DNA of 64,000 nucleotides from contig CP136061.1 of NCBI GenBank assembly GCA_032622095.1, positions 14,335,287-14,399,286 on the forward strand, read 5' to 3'. Below are positions 32,541 through 44,117 of the stretch, piece by piece. Each line of letters begins with the position of its first letter. Position 1 is the first letter of the stretch. This stretch comes from Siphonodentalium dalli (Eukaryota; Mollusca; Scaphopoda; Gadilida; Siphonodentaliidae). Below the pieces are notes generated by a model. The model had not been told where the DNA came from, searched no databases, and saw nothing but the letters and a program-made list of their open reading frames with translations. The translations under genes were made by a program, and so were the position numbers.

Positions 32541-35500
32541 ATTAATACACTACATTACTGTGGTATTAATACACTACAATACTGTGGTATTAATACACTA
32601 CATTACTGTGGTATTACTACATTACATTACTGTGGTATTAATAAACTACATTACTGTGGTATTAATAAACTACATTACTGTGGTATTAATACACTACATT
32701 ACTGTGGTATTAATACACTACATTACTGTGGTATCAATACACTACATTACTGTGGTAATAATACACTACATTACTGTGGTATTAATACACTACATTACTA
32801 TGGTATTAATAAACTACATTACTGTGGTATTAATATACTAAATTACTGTGGTATTAATACACTACATTACTGTGGTATTAATACACTACATTACTGTGGT
32901 ATTAATACACTACATTACTGTGGTATTAATACACTACATTACTGTGGTATTAATACACTACATTACTGTGGTATTAATACACTACATTACTGTGGTATTA
33001 ATACACTACATTACTGTGGTATTAATACTCTACATTAATGTGGTATTAATACACTACATTAATGTGTTATTAATACACAACATTAATGTGATATTAATAC
33101 ACTACATTACTGTGGTATTGATACACTACATTGCTGTGGTATTAATACACTAAATTACTGTGGTATTAATACATTACATTACTGTGGTATTAATACACTA
33201 CATTACTGTGGTATTAATACACTAGTATACATTGCTGTGGTATTAATACACTACATTACTGTGGTATTAATACACTACATTACTGTGGTATTAATACACT
33301 ACATTACTGTGGTATTAATACACTACATTACTGTGGTATTAATACACTACATTACTGTGGTATTAATACACTACATTACTGTGGTATTAATACACTACAT
33401 TACTGTGGTATTAATACACTACATTACTGTGGTATTAATACACTACATTACTGTGGTATTAATACACTGCATTACTGTGGTATTAATACACTGCATTACT
33501 GTGGTATTAATACACTACATTAATGTGGTATTAATACACTACATTACTGTGGTATTAATACACTACATTATTGTGGTATTAATACACTACATTACCGTGG
33601 TATTAATACACTACATTGCTGTGATATTAATACACTACATTACTGTGGTATTGATACACTACATTACTGTGGTATTAATACACTACATTACTGTGGTATT
33701 AATACACTACATTACTGTGGTATTAATACACTACATTACTGTGGTATTAATACACTACATTACTGTGATATTAATACACTACATTACTGTGGTATAAATA
33801 CACTACATTACTGTGATATTAATACACTACATTACTGTGGTATTAATACACTACATTACTGTGGTATTAATACACTACATTATTCTGATATTAATACACT
33901 ACATTACTGTGGTATTAATACACTACATTACTGTGGTATTAATACACTACATTACTGTGGTATTAATACACTACATTACTGTGATATTATTACACTACAT
34001 TACTGTGGTATTAATGCACTACATTACTGTGGTATTAATACACTACATTACTGTGGTATTAATACTCTACATTACTGTGGTATTAATACACTACATTAAT
34101 GTGGTATTAATACACAACATTAATGTGGTATTAATACACTACATTACTGTGGTATTGATACACTACATTGCTGTGGTATTAATACACTAAATTACTGTAG
34201 TATTAATACATTACATTACTGTGGTATTAATACACTACATTACTGTGGTATTAATACACTAGTATACATTGCTGTGGTATTAATACACTACATTACTGTG
34301 GTATTAATACACTACATTACTGTGGTATTAATACACTACATTATTGTGGTATTAATACACTACATTACTGTGGTATTAATACACTACATTACTGTGGTAT
34401 TAATACACTACATTACTGTGGTATTAATACAATACATTACTGTGGTAATAATACACTACATTACTGTGGTATTAATACACTGCATTACTGTGGTATTAAT
34501 ACACTGCATTACTGTGGTATTAATACACTACATTACTGTGGTATTAATACTCTACATTACTGTGGTATTAATACACTACATTGCTGGTATTAATACACTA
34601 CATTACCGTGGTATTAATACACTACATTGCTGTGGTATTAATACACTACATTGCTGTGGTATTGATACATTACATTACTGTGATATTAATACACTACATT
34701 ACTGTGATATTAATACACTACATTACTGTGGTATTAATACACTACATTAATGTGGTATTAATACACTACATTACTGTGGTATTAATACACTACATTAATG
34801 TGGTATTAATACACTACATTACCGTGGTATTAATACACTACATTGCTGTTATATTAATACACTACATTACCGTGGTATTGATACACTACATTACTGTGGT
34901 ATTAATACAATACATTACTGTGGTATTACTACACTAAATTACTGTGGTATTAATACACTACATTACTGTGGTATTAATACACTACATTACTGTGGTATTA
35001 ATACACTACATTACTGTGGTATTAATACACTACATTACTGTGATATTAATACACTACATTACTGTGATATTAATACACTGCATTACTGTGATATTAATAC
35101 ACTACATTACTGTGGTATTAATACACTACATTACTGTGGTATTAATACACTACATTACTGTGGTATTAATACACTACGTTGCTGTGGTATTAATACACTA
35201 CATTACTGTGGTATTAATACACTACATTACTGTGGTATTAATACTCTACATTACTGTGGTATTAATACACTACATTAATGTGGTATTAATACACAACATT
35301 AATGTGGTATTAATACACTACATTACTGTGGTATTGATACACTACATTGCTGTGGTATTAATACACTAAATTAATGTGGTATTAATACATTACATTACTG
35401 TGGTATTAATACACTACATTACTGTGGTATTAATACACTAATATACATTGATGTGGTATTAATACACTAAATTACTGTGGTATTAATACACTACATTAAT

Positions 35501-36539
35501 GTGGTATTAATACACTACATTACTGTGGTATTAATACACTACATTACTTTGGTATTAATACACTACATTACTGTGGTATTAATACACTACATTACTGTGG
35601 TATTAATATACTACATTACTGTGGTATTAATACACTACATTACTGTGGTATTAATACACTGCATTACTGTGGTATTAATATACTGCATTACTGTGGTATT
35701 AATACACTACACTACTGTGGTATTAATACACCACATTACTGTGGTATTAATACACTACATTGCTGGTATTAATACACTACATTACCGTGGTATTAATACA
35801 CTACATTGCTGTGATATTAATACACTACATTACCGTGGTATTGATACATTACATTACTGTGATATTAATACACTACATTACTGTGATATTAATACACTAC
35901 ATTACTGTGGTATTAATACACTACATTAATGTGGTATTAATACACTACATTACTGTGGTATTAATACACTACATTAATGTGGTATTAATACACTACATGA
36001 CCGTGGTATTAATACACTACATTGCTGTGATATTAATACACTACATTACCGTGGTATTAATACACTACATTGCTGTGATATTAATACACTACATTACCGT
36101 GGTATTGATACATTACATTACTGTGATATTAATACACTACATTACTGTGATATTAATACACTACATTACTGTGGTATTAATACACTACATTACTGTGGTA
36201 TTAATACACTACATTACTGTGGTATTAATACACTACATTACTGTGGTATAAATACACTACATTACTGTGGTATTAATACACTACATTACTGTGGTATTAA
36301 TACACTACATTACTGTGGTATTAATACACTACATTACTGTGGTATTAATACACTACATTACTGTGGTATTAATACACTACATTACTGTGGTATTAATACA
36401 CTACATTACTGTGGTATTAATACACTACATTACTGTGGTATTAATACACTACATTACTGTGGTATTAATACACTACATTACTGTGGTATTAATACACTAC
36501 ATTACTGTGGTATTAATACACTACATTACTGTGGTATTT
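32541..36539. repeat. 4-kb array of a 24-bp unit, ~166 copies
   Basis: Unit TATTAATACACTACATTACT followed by GTGG. Because 24 is a multiple of three, each frame repeats an octapeptide and gives long frames without biological meaning. Rare variants mark a higher-order pattern: ACTAGTATAC at 33221 and 34258 with ACTAATATAC at 35437, each preceded by the same order of ACTCTAC, ACACAAC and ATTGATAC units. A shortened unit (TTGCTGGTATT) recurs at about 34582 and 35761. The last 300 bp are almost perfectly uniform. Confidence 0.98.
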
Positions 36540-36636
36540 GATGATGCAGCTTCGGAAGATTACGTTGTTGAACATTTAGCCATGTGGAAAGCAAGTTTAT
36601 AACATGCCATTGTTGCACCACATTAGCACATCACTA

Positions 36637-36963
36637 AAGACACGAGCGGCGTTCGTTGCAGCAATATTTATATTTTGTTCAAATCGCCATCAACAGAAGG
36701 AATATTAAAATATATATAGTTTTGTTCATATGCCAAACATAATCCGGATCTAAACAAAAGCCAGGTAACGTAACGTTTTTTGCGTTTGTTTACATAACAA
36801 AGGAAAACTATTGACAATAACATACTGTTAATGCCATATTTATGATTGGTATAAGAACAAGTCTGTCTATATTTTACTTACTATTCTTTCTGTTTATGGC
36901 GGTTTTTGACCCAGGTGAATATTTTAACAGCATACCCACCGCCGACGCCGCCCGTATATTTAA
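36637..36963. mobile_element. MITE family D, copy 2 (internally deleted, inverted)
   Basis: Right part (36740-36960) is the reverse complement of 18834-19065; left part (36660-36715) is the reverse complement of 19260-19335. The ~195 bp between them in copy 1 are missing. Directly abuts the next element. Confidence 0.82.
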
Positions 36964-37505
36964 CAGGTCTGGCAATTCCCAATTATAGCTACACTAGCTA
37001 TATGTAGCTATTGTAGCTATATTTGACTATCGTAAAACATTATTTTACCAATTTGCATTGCATGCATGCATTACCGCGAGCTGTTGCAACTAAGTATGAG
37101 GGGTGTTATGTTGTTACAACTAAGTATGAGGGGTATTATGTTGTTACAACTTATTAAATCACTACCGATGACATTTCGGTTGCACCAGCTTACGGAATGT
37201 CAGAGAAGCATAGCTAAGCACATGCGTCTGTTTATATATTGGTTATGATATGTGATATGTGACTCAGATACGTCCATAATAATATTTTATTCTATTTAGG
37301 TACATTTGTCAGGAAAAAAATAACAATATTGGAATATTTTGTTAATTTTACATGAACAATGTTAATTTACTAAGAGTATTATCAAATCATGTTCTTGTAT
37401 ATTTAAACGATTATTTGTTGGATTTGGGTTATCTCTCTTCAACCAGATTCATCCATTATCAATACATGTAGCTATTGTAGCTATATTTGGGAATTGCCAG
37501 CCCTG
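36964..37505. mobile_element. MITE with CAGG-CTGGCAATTCCCA ends (hAT-like)
   Basis: Begins CAGGTCTGGCAATTCCCAAT and ends with its complement finishing GGGAATTGCCAGCCCTG; subterminal GTAGCTATTGTAGCTATAT occurs at both ends. CAG-type ends suggest hAT, but I see no 8-bp duplication. Interior has a 36-bp tandem duplication (ACAACTAAGTATGAGGGG, about 37086-37150). Confidence 0.75.
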
Positions 37506-37576
37506 ATTAAGATTGCCTGACTGAGCGGTTGTTGTAAAATACAATTCGCAGATATATGTAACTATTGGCAGGTAGT

Positions 37577-38073
37577 AGATCATGCCATTAATCTCTACTC
37601 TGGCTAACGCCTGTAGAGATCATATTCCATCAGTACAAAACCTGGGAACTTTTTGAAGTTTTCACAGGGAACCTTATAAAGTTGAAAATATAACTCGGGG
37701 AATATTTATCTTTGTTATTATCTGTTCCATAATAATATGCTAACTGTAGGTGAAGGTCCAAACTCAAAATGTCTCGATTTAAGTGACTTTGTGGGTGATA
37801 TTTCTTTGGGATTTATCATGGGTAATTAATTAAAAATTTATTGCGATATCTGCTCACAAAAGTCACAGAAAAGCATTCAATTACGACTTGGAACCTTTAC
37901 ATACAGCGATGTACATTATTAAGGAACAGATCATCACTAAGAGATATATTCTCCGAGTTATATTCTCGACTTTATAAGGTTCCCTGTCAAAACTTTAAAA
38001 CGTTCCCAGGTTTTGCACTGGTGAAATATGATTTATACTGGCGTTGACCTGAGTAGAGAGTCATGGCATGCTC
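37577..38073. mobile_element. MITE with ~120-bp inverted ends, 12-bp flanking repeat
   Basis: TTGGCAGGTAGT flanks both sides (37565-37576, 38074-38085). The ends are inverted and share CATGCCAT, CTCTACTC, AAAACCTGGGAAC, ACAGGGAACCTTATAAAG and ATATAACTCGG. Long inverted ends with a duplication above 8 bp recall Mutator-like elements (usual duplication 8-11 bp); 12 bp is slightly long, so this is tentative. Confidence 0.8.
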
Positions 38074-38085
38074 TTGGCAGGTAGT

Positions 38086-38465
38086 TACATGTATCATCGT
38101 TAAATATGATTTTCGTCTGCGATATGTATCTCGAGTCGCATGCATGTGCGCTGATTAAATGAAACGATTTGTTTTTTTATAATGTGATTTGGGGGGCTAA
38201 CCCCGGGATGGTCGAATAGACCGAAAGGTCTATTCCTTCACCCATCACGATTGCTTGTTATGTGGCTATATGTATCGGTCTCTACATGTATATGCAAGCT
38301 TACACTTACACTGTCCCCTTTATGGGCACTGGGATGAGGTAACTGTTGTTCCTCGCATATGTTGCGTCTGATGGAATGCTCCAGGAGTAGCCATATGTAT
38401 CGCTGGGAGTGCCCTTATGAATTCCTGGGGACCGCTGGCACACACAGTGGAATCATCCAGTTCGC
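38086..38465. other. no gene; compact hairpin at 38214-38235
   Basis: GAATAGACC, loop GAAA, GGTCTATTC forms a perfect 9-bp stem; GGGGCTAACCCC lies just upstream at 38194-38205. Otherwise nothing recognised. Confidence 0.6.
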
Positions 38466-38469
38466 TTAA

Positions 38470-38861
38470 CCCTTTACCCAACAAAACGGCCAAAACCGGC
38501 CAAATAAAGCTTCAACAGCCCAAAATATCTTCGGTCTGTCTCAATAGAACCATACAAATATGGATATCATTGGAACCGGCTCCTTGACCACATTGTGATA
38601 GTTAGCGTTATGCCCTGTGCCAATGCATTCTCTTATATATGCGAGTCGACCATAGGTAGCCTCGCATATATAAGAGAATGCATTGGCCTAAAACAAATCT
38701 TTTTTTAACACTTTTTACCATTTTTGCTTACATTCTTTAACAATTTTATAATTTTTAATGAGTTAAGCCAATGCATTCTCTTATATATGCGAGGCGACCT
38801 ATGGTCGACTCGCATATATAAGAGAATGCATTGGCACAGGGCCGTTCTGTTGGGTAAAGGG
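38470..38861. mobile_element. MITE family C, copy 2 (TTAA ends) with twin-hairpin core
   Basis: TTAA at 38466-38469 and 38862-38865; ends CCCTTTACCCAACA and TGTTGGGTAAAGGG. Differs from copy 1 by a handful of substitutions and small A-tract indels. Hairpins 38619-38687 and 38767-38835. Confidence 0.9.
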
Positions 38862-38865
38862 TTAA

Positions 38866-39714
38866 CAGTCCTTTATCTAAAGGAGTGTTTATATTGATCG
38901 CAGCCAGTATGATTGAGTTGTGACGCCAGTTATTGGTACACACCTCCTTTACGACTGATGCTGGCGAGAACAAAGCCCGGGCGTGGTGTAAAGTTGTGTT
39001 ACAGTGACCTTACTGCCTTCTAGTGTTGATATCTGGAAATCATGTATAGGTTGAGACCCTGTCACCATTCCCTTCATTATATCTCAGAGAAGTGTGGCAG
39101 TTTGCTATCCTCTCGGTGAATGTTATATCTTTCCTCTCCATCTGCTCCATATTCACGCGTTTGTCTAACGGGAGCAATAGAAGCGGTCTTCCTGCATTTA
39201 TCTAGCCAGTGTTCGATACGCCTACACGCAGAAGTTGAAGTGTTCAATTTGCTATGATGTTGGTGGTTCCTGCTTTATTTATATGGTGCTGGTAGGGAAA
39301 ACTGATGTTGTTAAGAAAAAAAGTACCGGTATAGTCGTCATTTTCGCGGTGTTCGGATAATCTTAACATATCCAGCCATTATGTGTATCAAACATTAAAA
39401 AAAAATATATATATCGCGGAATAGTTTAATAATGGTTGTATTAGTTGTTGCAAATCGACTATAATAACCAAGATGACTATTCACTTCGTTTTGCAAACAC
39501 CATCGCAGCAGCCATTATTATTTTTCATATATCTTTATGTTCTTGAATGTTTCATGCAGACACTGATTTTTTCTCAAATGCTTGTATTAGCCGAACACCG
39601 TAGAAATGACAGCTTAAACAAAATAACGGTATTTTTTTCGTAACGGCATCAGTTTTCCTTACCAAAATCATAGGAATTCCGCAGATCCCATCAAACATCA
39701 TATCACACTAGCAG
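38866..39714. other. no recognised feature
   Basis: No repeats or convincing frames seen. Confidence 0.5.
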
Positions 39715-40047
39715 GACCACTTTACCAGGGGTGAATATATCCCATAGGGATCCCCAAACAAACAGAAGAATGTACTCCTGATTGTCGATATGTGGGGCTC
39801 GATATGGGTTAAACCGGATCACTTTATCGGGGGTGGATATATCCCATATAGATCCCCAAACAAACGGACGAATATACTCACGTGGGATGACCGATGCTGA
39901 TGCACACTGTTATAGTAACGATGACACTGTTATGGTAACAATGCACACTGGTTATTTGTACAAATCATGCTACATGTGGTCCAGGTTATATGGTAACAAT
40001 GCACACTGGTTATTTCTACAAATCGTGCTACATGTAGTCCAGGTGAC
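39715..40047. repeat. two local duplications (~103 bp and ~64 bp)
   Basis: GGGGTGAATATATCCCATAG with GATCCCCAAACAAAC occurs at about 39728 and 39830. ATGGTAACAATGCACACTGG with GTTATTTGTACAAATC occurs at about 39932 and 39990. Confidence 0.85.
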
Positions 40048-40566
40048 TAGATCAGTTAGTGCACTAATTGTTGATGATCGAACAGGGCAACGTTGCCAAT
40101 TTCTTCTGACGAGATTTCGTTAGAAGATAACAACGGGGTAAATGTATCAAATATCCAATTGATATAATTGTATTTCCTTTTTTTCCGCATGAGTTCTCTG
40201 AAGTTTGCGACATGCGCAAGACATTACTAGAACTAGAGGGCACTTGATAACACAATCGGTTAGTTGTATGCATAATACGTTAAGACAAATCATTTTTCAA
40301 TCTCTTCCTGTAATTATGATGTCGTTGTGACCAGTCAGAAATTGATAATTACACTTTGAATTTAGATACGTCGAAATATTTGGGATAACGATGCGCACTG
40401 TTTAATTTCACGATATTGAGAGAACTCGTTCGGAAATCTAGCGATAAAAATAAGTTCACGGTTATTGATATCGAGATATTTGACAAAAATTCAACGTTTT
40501 CCTCTTCTAGCGAAATCTTTTCAGAAGAAATTGGAAAGCTCGCGATGTTCTATAATCAACAAATAG
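40048..40566. other. no recognised feature
   Basis: Spacer before the next array; nothing identified. Confidence 0.5.
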
Positions 40567-42112
40567 TGCACTGATTACTTAGTTACCTGGGTAACACTGA
40601 TTACTTAGTTACCTGGGCCAGATGATACTGCACTGATTACTTGGTTACCTGGGCCACACTGATTACTTAGTTACCTGGGCACTGATTACTTAGTTACCTG
40701 CGCAATGATTACTTAGTTACCTGGGCCAGATGATAGTGCACTGATTACTTAGTTACCTGGGCCACACTGATTACTTAGTTACCTGGGCACTGATTACTTA
40801 GTTACCTGGGCAATGATTACTTAGTTACCTGGGCAAGATGATAGTGTACTGATTACTTAGTTACCTGGGCCACACTGATTACTTAGTTACATGGGCACTG
40901 ATTACTTAGTTACCTGGGCAATTAATATTTGGTTACCTGGGCCAGATTATATTGTACTGATTACTTAGTTACCTGGGCACTGATTACTTAGTTACCTGGG
41001 CAATGATTACTTAGTTACCTGGGCCAGATGATAGTGCACTGATTACTTGGTTACCTGGGCCACACTGATTACTTAGTTACCTGGGCACTGATTACTTAGT
41101 TACCTGGGTAATGATTACTTAGTTACCTGGGCAAGATGATAGTGTACTGATTACTTAGTTACCTGGGCCACACTGATTACTTAGTTACATGGGCACTGAT
41201 TACTTAGTTACCTGGGCAATGAATACTTAGTTACCTGGGCCAGATGATATTGTACTGATTACTTAGTTACCTGGGCACTGATTACTTAGTTACATGGGCG
41301 CTGATTACTTAGTTACCTGGGCACTGATTACTTAGTTGCATGGGCCACACTGATTACTTAGTTACCTGTGCCAGATGATAGTGCACTGATTACTTAGTTA
41401 CATGGGCACTGATTACTTAGTTACCTGGGCACTGATTACTTAGTTACCTGGGCACTGATTACTTAGTTACCTGTGTACTGATTACTTAGTTACCTGCGCC
41501 ACATTGATTATTTAGTTACCTGGGCCACACTTATTACTTAGTTACCTGTGCCACACTGATTACTTAGTTACCTGGGCTCTTATTACTTAGTTACCTGGGC
41601 ACTGATTAGTTAGTTACATGGGCACCGATTACTTAGTTACCTGGGCCACACTGATTACTTAGTTACCTGGGCCACACTGATTACTTAGTTACCTGGGCCA
41701 CACTGATTACTTAGTTACCTGGACCAAACTGATTACTTAGTTGCCTCGGCCACACTGATTACTTAGTTACCTGTGCACTGATTACTTAGTTACCTGGGCC
41801 ACACTGGTTACTTAGTTACCTGGGCCACACTGATTACTTAGTTACCTGGGCACTGATTACTTAGTTACCTGGGCCGCACTGATTACTTAGTTACCTGGGC
41901 CAGATGATATTGCACTGATTACTTAGTTACCTGGGCCATACTGATTACTTAGTTACCTGGGCCGTACTGATTACTTAGTTACCTGGGCACTGATTACTTA
42001 TTTACATGGGCCACACTGGTTACTTAGTTACCTGGGCCACACTGATTTCTTAGTTACCTGGGCACTGATTACTTAGTTACCTGAGCCACACTGATTACTT
42101 AGTTACCTGGGC
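40567..42112. repeat. ~23-bp minisatellite with variable spacers, >60 copies
   Basis: Core ACTGATTACTTAGTTACCTG is well conserved; the joining segment varies: GGGC (23-bp period), GGGCCAC (26 bp), GGGCCAGATGATAGTGC (about 38 bp). In-frame TAG and TGA make it non-coding in most frames. Confidence 0.96.
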
Positions 42113-42334
42113 CATATGTGAGTTTTAGACAGATAACCCGTATGAATGGTTACGGTTGCTAGTGTGAATCCGCATTGGTCATCCCCCGTGGTACTGCTAA
42201 TAGTCGGCTGCTACCAGCTCTGTTGGGTACGGCTCGGTATGGGTTAATCGGGGCTGTATATACACGGGGTGGCCAGAGTATATATCGTCAGTGATTGTTG
42301 TAGAGGCACGACGACTTTTGACCAATCACTAACC

Positions 42335-42652
42335 TAACCCATTCTATACTAAATGGATTATCCCAGTCAGTTAAAAATAGTACATCGCAATGGTTTATTA
42401 TTGGTTTAGAAATTTAACCCTTTCTAAAGCATCAATGGCGGGTAGCTATTATATAGGAAATGATACAAAGTTCAACAAATGTCATTTGTGAATTTTATTA
42501 TCTGAACATTTCCCTCAATATATTAGGATATTTCCGCACTTGTATTAATGTGTCGTATGCTTTTATCATCCTTTCATCATCCTTCCAATAATTCCATTCC
42601 GATGTACTAGTTTTAAATGACATGGATAATCTGTTTAGTATAGAATGGGTTA
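42335..42652. mobile_element. small MITE with ~28-bp ends and TA flanks
   Basis: Ends ACCCATTCTATACTAAA (42337) and TTTAGTATAGAATGGGT (42650) are perfect complements, extended by ATTATCC/GGATAAT. TA lies outside both ends, as expected for Tc1/mariner-type target sites. About 318 bp, no coding frame. Confidence 0.8.
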
Positions 42653-43012
42653 CGCACCATGCACTTCATTCTTTACGTCTATATGTACATGTAGGCTCTG
42701 TACCAATCCATTATAGTCATACATGTTTAATATATTAAATTATTCATATAGTGTATTAGTTACAACATGACGATTTGTTATTACGCGATAATGTCGTCCC
42801 TCGAGGGAATAGTCTAGCACTTTCTTAGCGCTCCATGTTATTATGATCCACCATTAGATTTTTCTCGGGAAAACAATCGGCTCATGATATTGATCAAAAC
42901 AAGAAATAATTCACGCTCGTGATCTAATTTGTTGTTGTACTGACGATGTGTATATAATAGATGCATGTACATGGCATGATGGATAACGAAGTCTAATTCA
43001 ACCTGTATATGT
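42653..43012. other. no recognised feature
   Basis: AT-rich; a CCCTCGAGGG-like palindrome near 42799 only. Confidence 0.5.
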
Positions 43013-43330
43013 GATACTAGCAGGGTGACCCGACTTCGTTCGGGCTGTTTCCCCTCTGCTTTCATCCGGACTTCAGATGCCAATTTTCAAATAGCTGGTT
43101 TTGAAAACCTCCGTTGATCTAACATCGAAATCCGTCGAAAGGCGCGATTTGACCTTGAATTGACCATTTTGAAGGTCAAGGTCAGGTCGGGGTCACGATT
43201 TGACCCGCACAAAAAACTCACCGGACAAAAGTACCCCTAGGTATCAAATTTCGTCGAAATCCGTCCGGCAGTTTTCCCGGCCATTGCTAACAAATAAACA
43301 GACAGACAGAAGTCCCAAAATATACATTAG
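43013..43330 (+). repeat. probable dispersed-repeat fragment
   Basis: GACCCGACTTCGTTCGGGCT near the start and AATTTCGTCGAAATCCGTCC...ACAAATAAACAGACAGACAG near the end resemble the termini of dispersed repeats widespread in invertebrate genomes (general knowledge). Contains GACCTTGAATTGACC and AAGGTCAAGGTCAGG inverted pairs. Only one copy here, so class and limits are unknown. Confidence 0.4.
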
Positions 43331-43429
43331 ATGTACCGGACCATTCTGAAAGCTGGGAGGCTGGTGACTTAATGAGGGCCGTAAGGTATATCCTTCATGT
43401 AAGAATACACGAAACCACACCCCTGTATC

Positions 43430-43735
43430 AGGGCTAGGGTTAGGGTTATGGTCAGTATCCTGGCTATGGATTGGAATATGGTTAGGGTTAGGGTCAGGGA
43501 TATAGGGCTAGGTTTAGGGTTGGTTTAGTGTTAGAGCTAGGTCTAGGACTAGGTCTATGACTAGGACTAGGCTAGGGTTAGGGTTATGGCTAGAACTAGG
43601 GTTAGGTTAGATTTAGAGTTAGGGCCGGGGTTAGGTTTAGGGCTAGGGTTATGGTTAGGGCTAGAGCTATGGTTAGGGTTCGGGTTAGGGCTAGGGCTGG
43701 GATTGGGACTAGAGCTAGGGTTAAGGTTAAGTTTA
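43430..43735. repeat. degenerate telomere-like (TTAGGG) tract
   Basis: About 300 bp of TTAGGG, CTAGGG, TTAGGT and related hexamers in irregular order, G-rich on the plus strand. TTAGGG is the usual telomere repeat of molluscs and many animals, so this is an interstitial or subtelomeric relic. Confidence 0.8.
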
Positions 43736-43820
43736 GCGTTGTAGCGGTCGCGTTGGAAATATAAAAGGCCGTTGACTTCTCTGCTCGAGAGGTCTAGATC
43801 TCAACTGTTAAACCCTTTGT

Positions 43821-43902
43821 GTGATCACCGACGTTAAGCAACGTCGAGCTCGGTTGGTCCTCGGATGGGTGACCGGCTTGGGTTTCCGGGATTGCTGCCA
43901 CA
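43821..43902 (+). pseudogene. 5S rRNA-like sequence (5S-derived SINE or pseudogene)
   Basis: GATCACCGACGTTAAGCAAC followed by GTCGAGC aligns with the 5S rRNA box A area (GATCTCGGAAGCTAAGCAGGGTCGGGC type), and TCGGATGGGTGACCGGCTTG followed by GGTTTCCGGG aligns with box C. The order and spacing are right for the last two thirds of 5S rRNA. The first third is not recognisable and several conserved bases differ, so it is unlikely to be a functional 5S gene. Small elements derived from 5S (SINE3 type) are the likely alternative. Lies between telomere-like repeats and a hexamer array. Confidence 0.7.
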
Positions 43903-44117
43903 TTTTGGTGCGTCTCCCGCACTTCTCTCTTTCGTTCTGTTACAGCGTTACGGCCAGGGTTAGGGTTGGGGTACGAAGAACATGCCGGGCGGAGGTTCAG
44001 GATTGTAGCCCATACCTATCAGGAGGAATATTATACATTTGAGTGGAATGATGTGGTGGACATAAGGAGAAAGCACATTTACACGCGAGATCAATATTAT
44101 AGATACTAAGCAGAATT

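Noticed and set aside
32524-36602. Plus-strand frames encoding an octapeptide repeat, the last ending in a protein-like tail (36540-36602)
   Set aside because: The 24-bp unit keeps frame by length alone. The 20-residue tail looks plausible but has no acceptor, partner exon or homologue I recognise.
43821-43902. Functional 5S rRNA gene
   Set aside because: The 5' third is missing and several conserved promoter bases differ; no terminator T-run directly after it.
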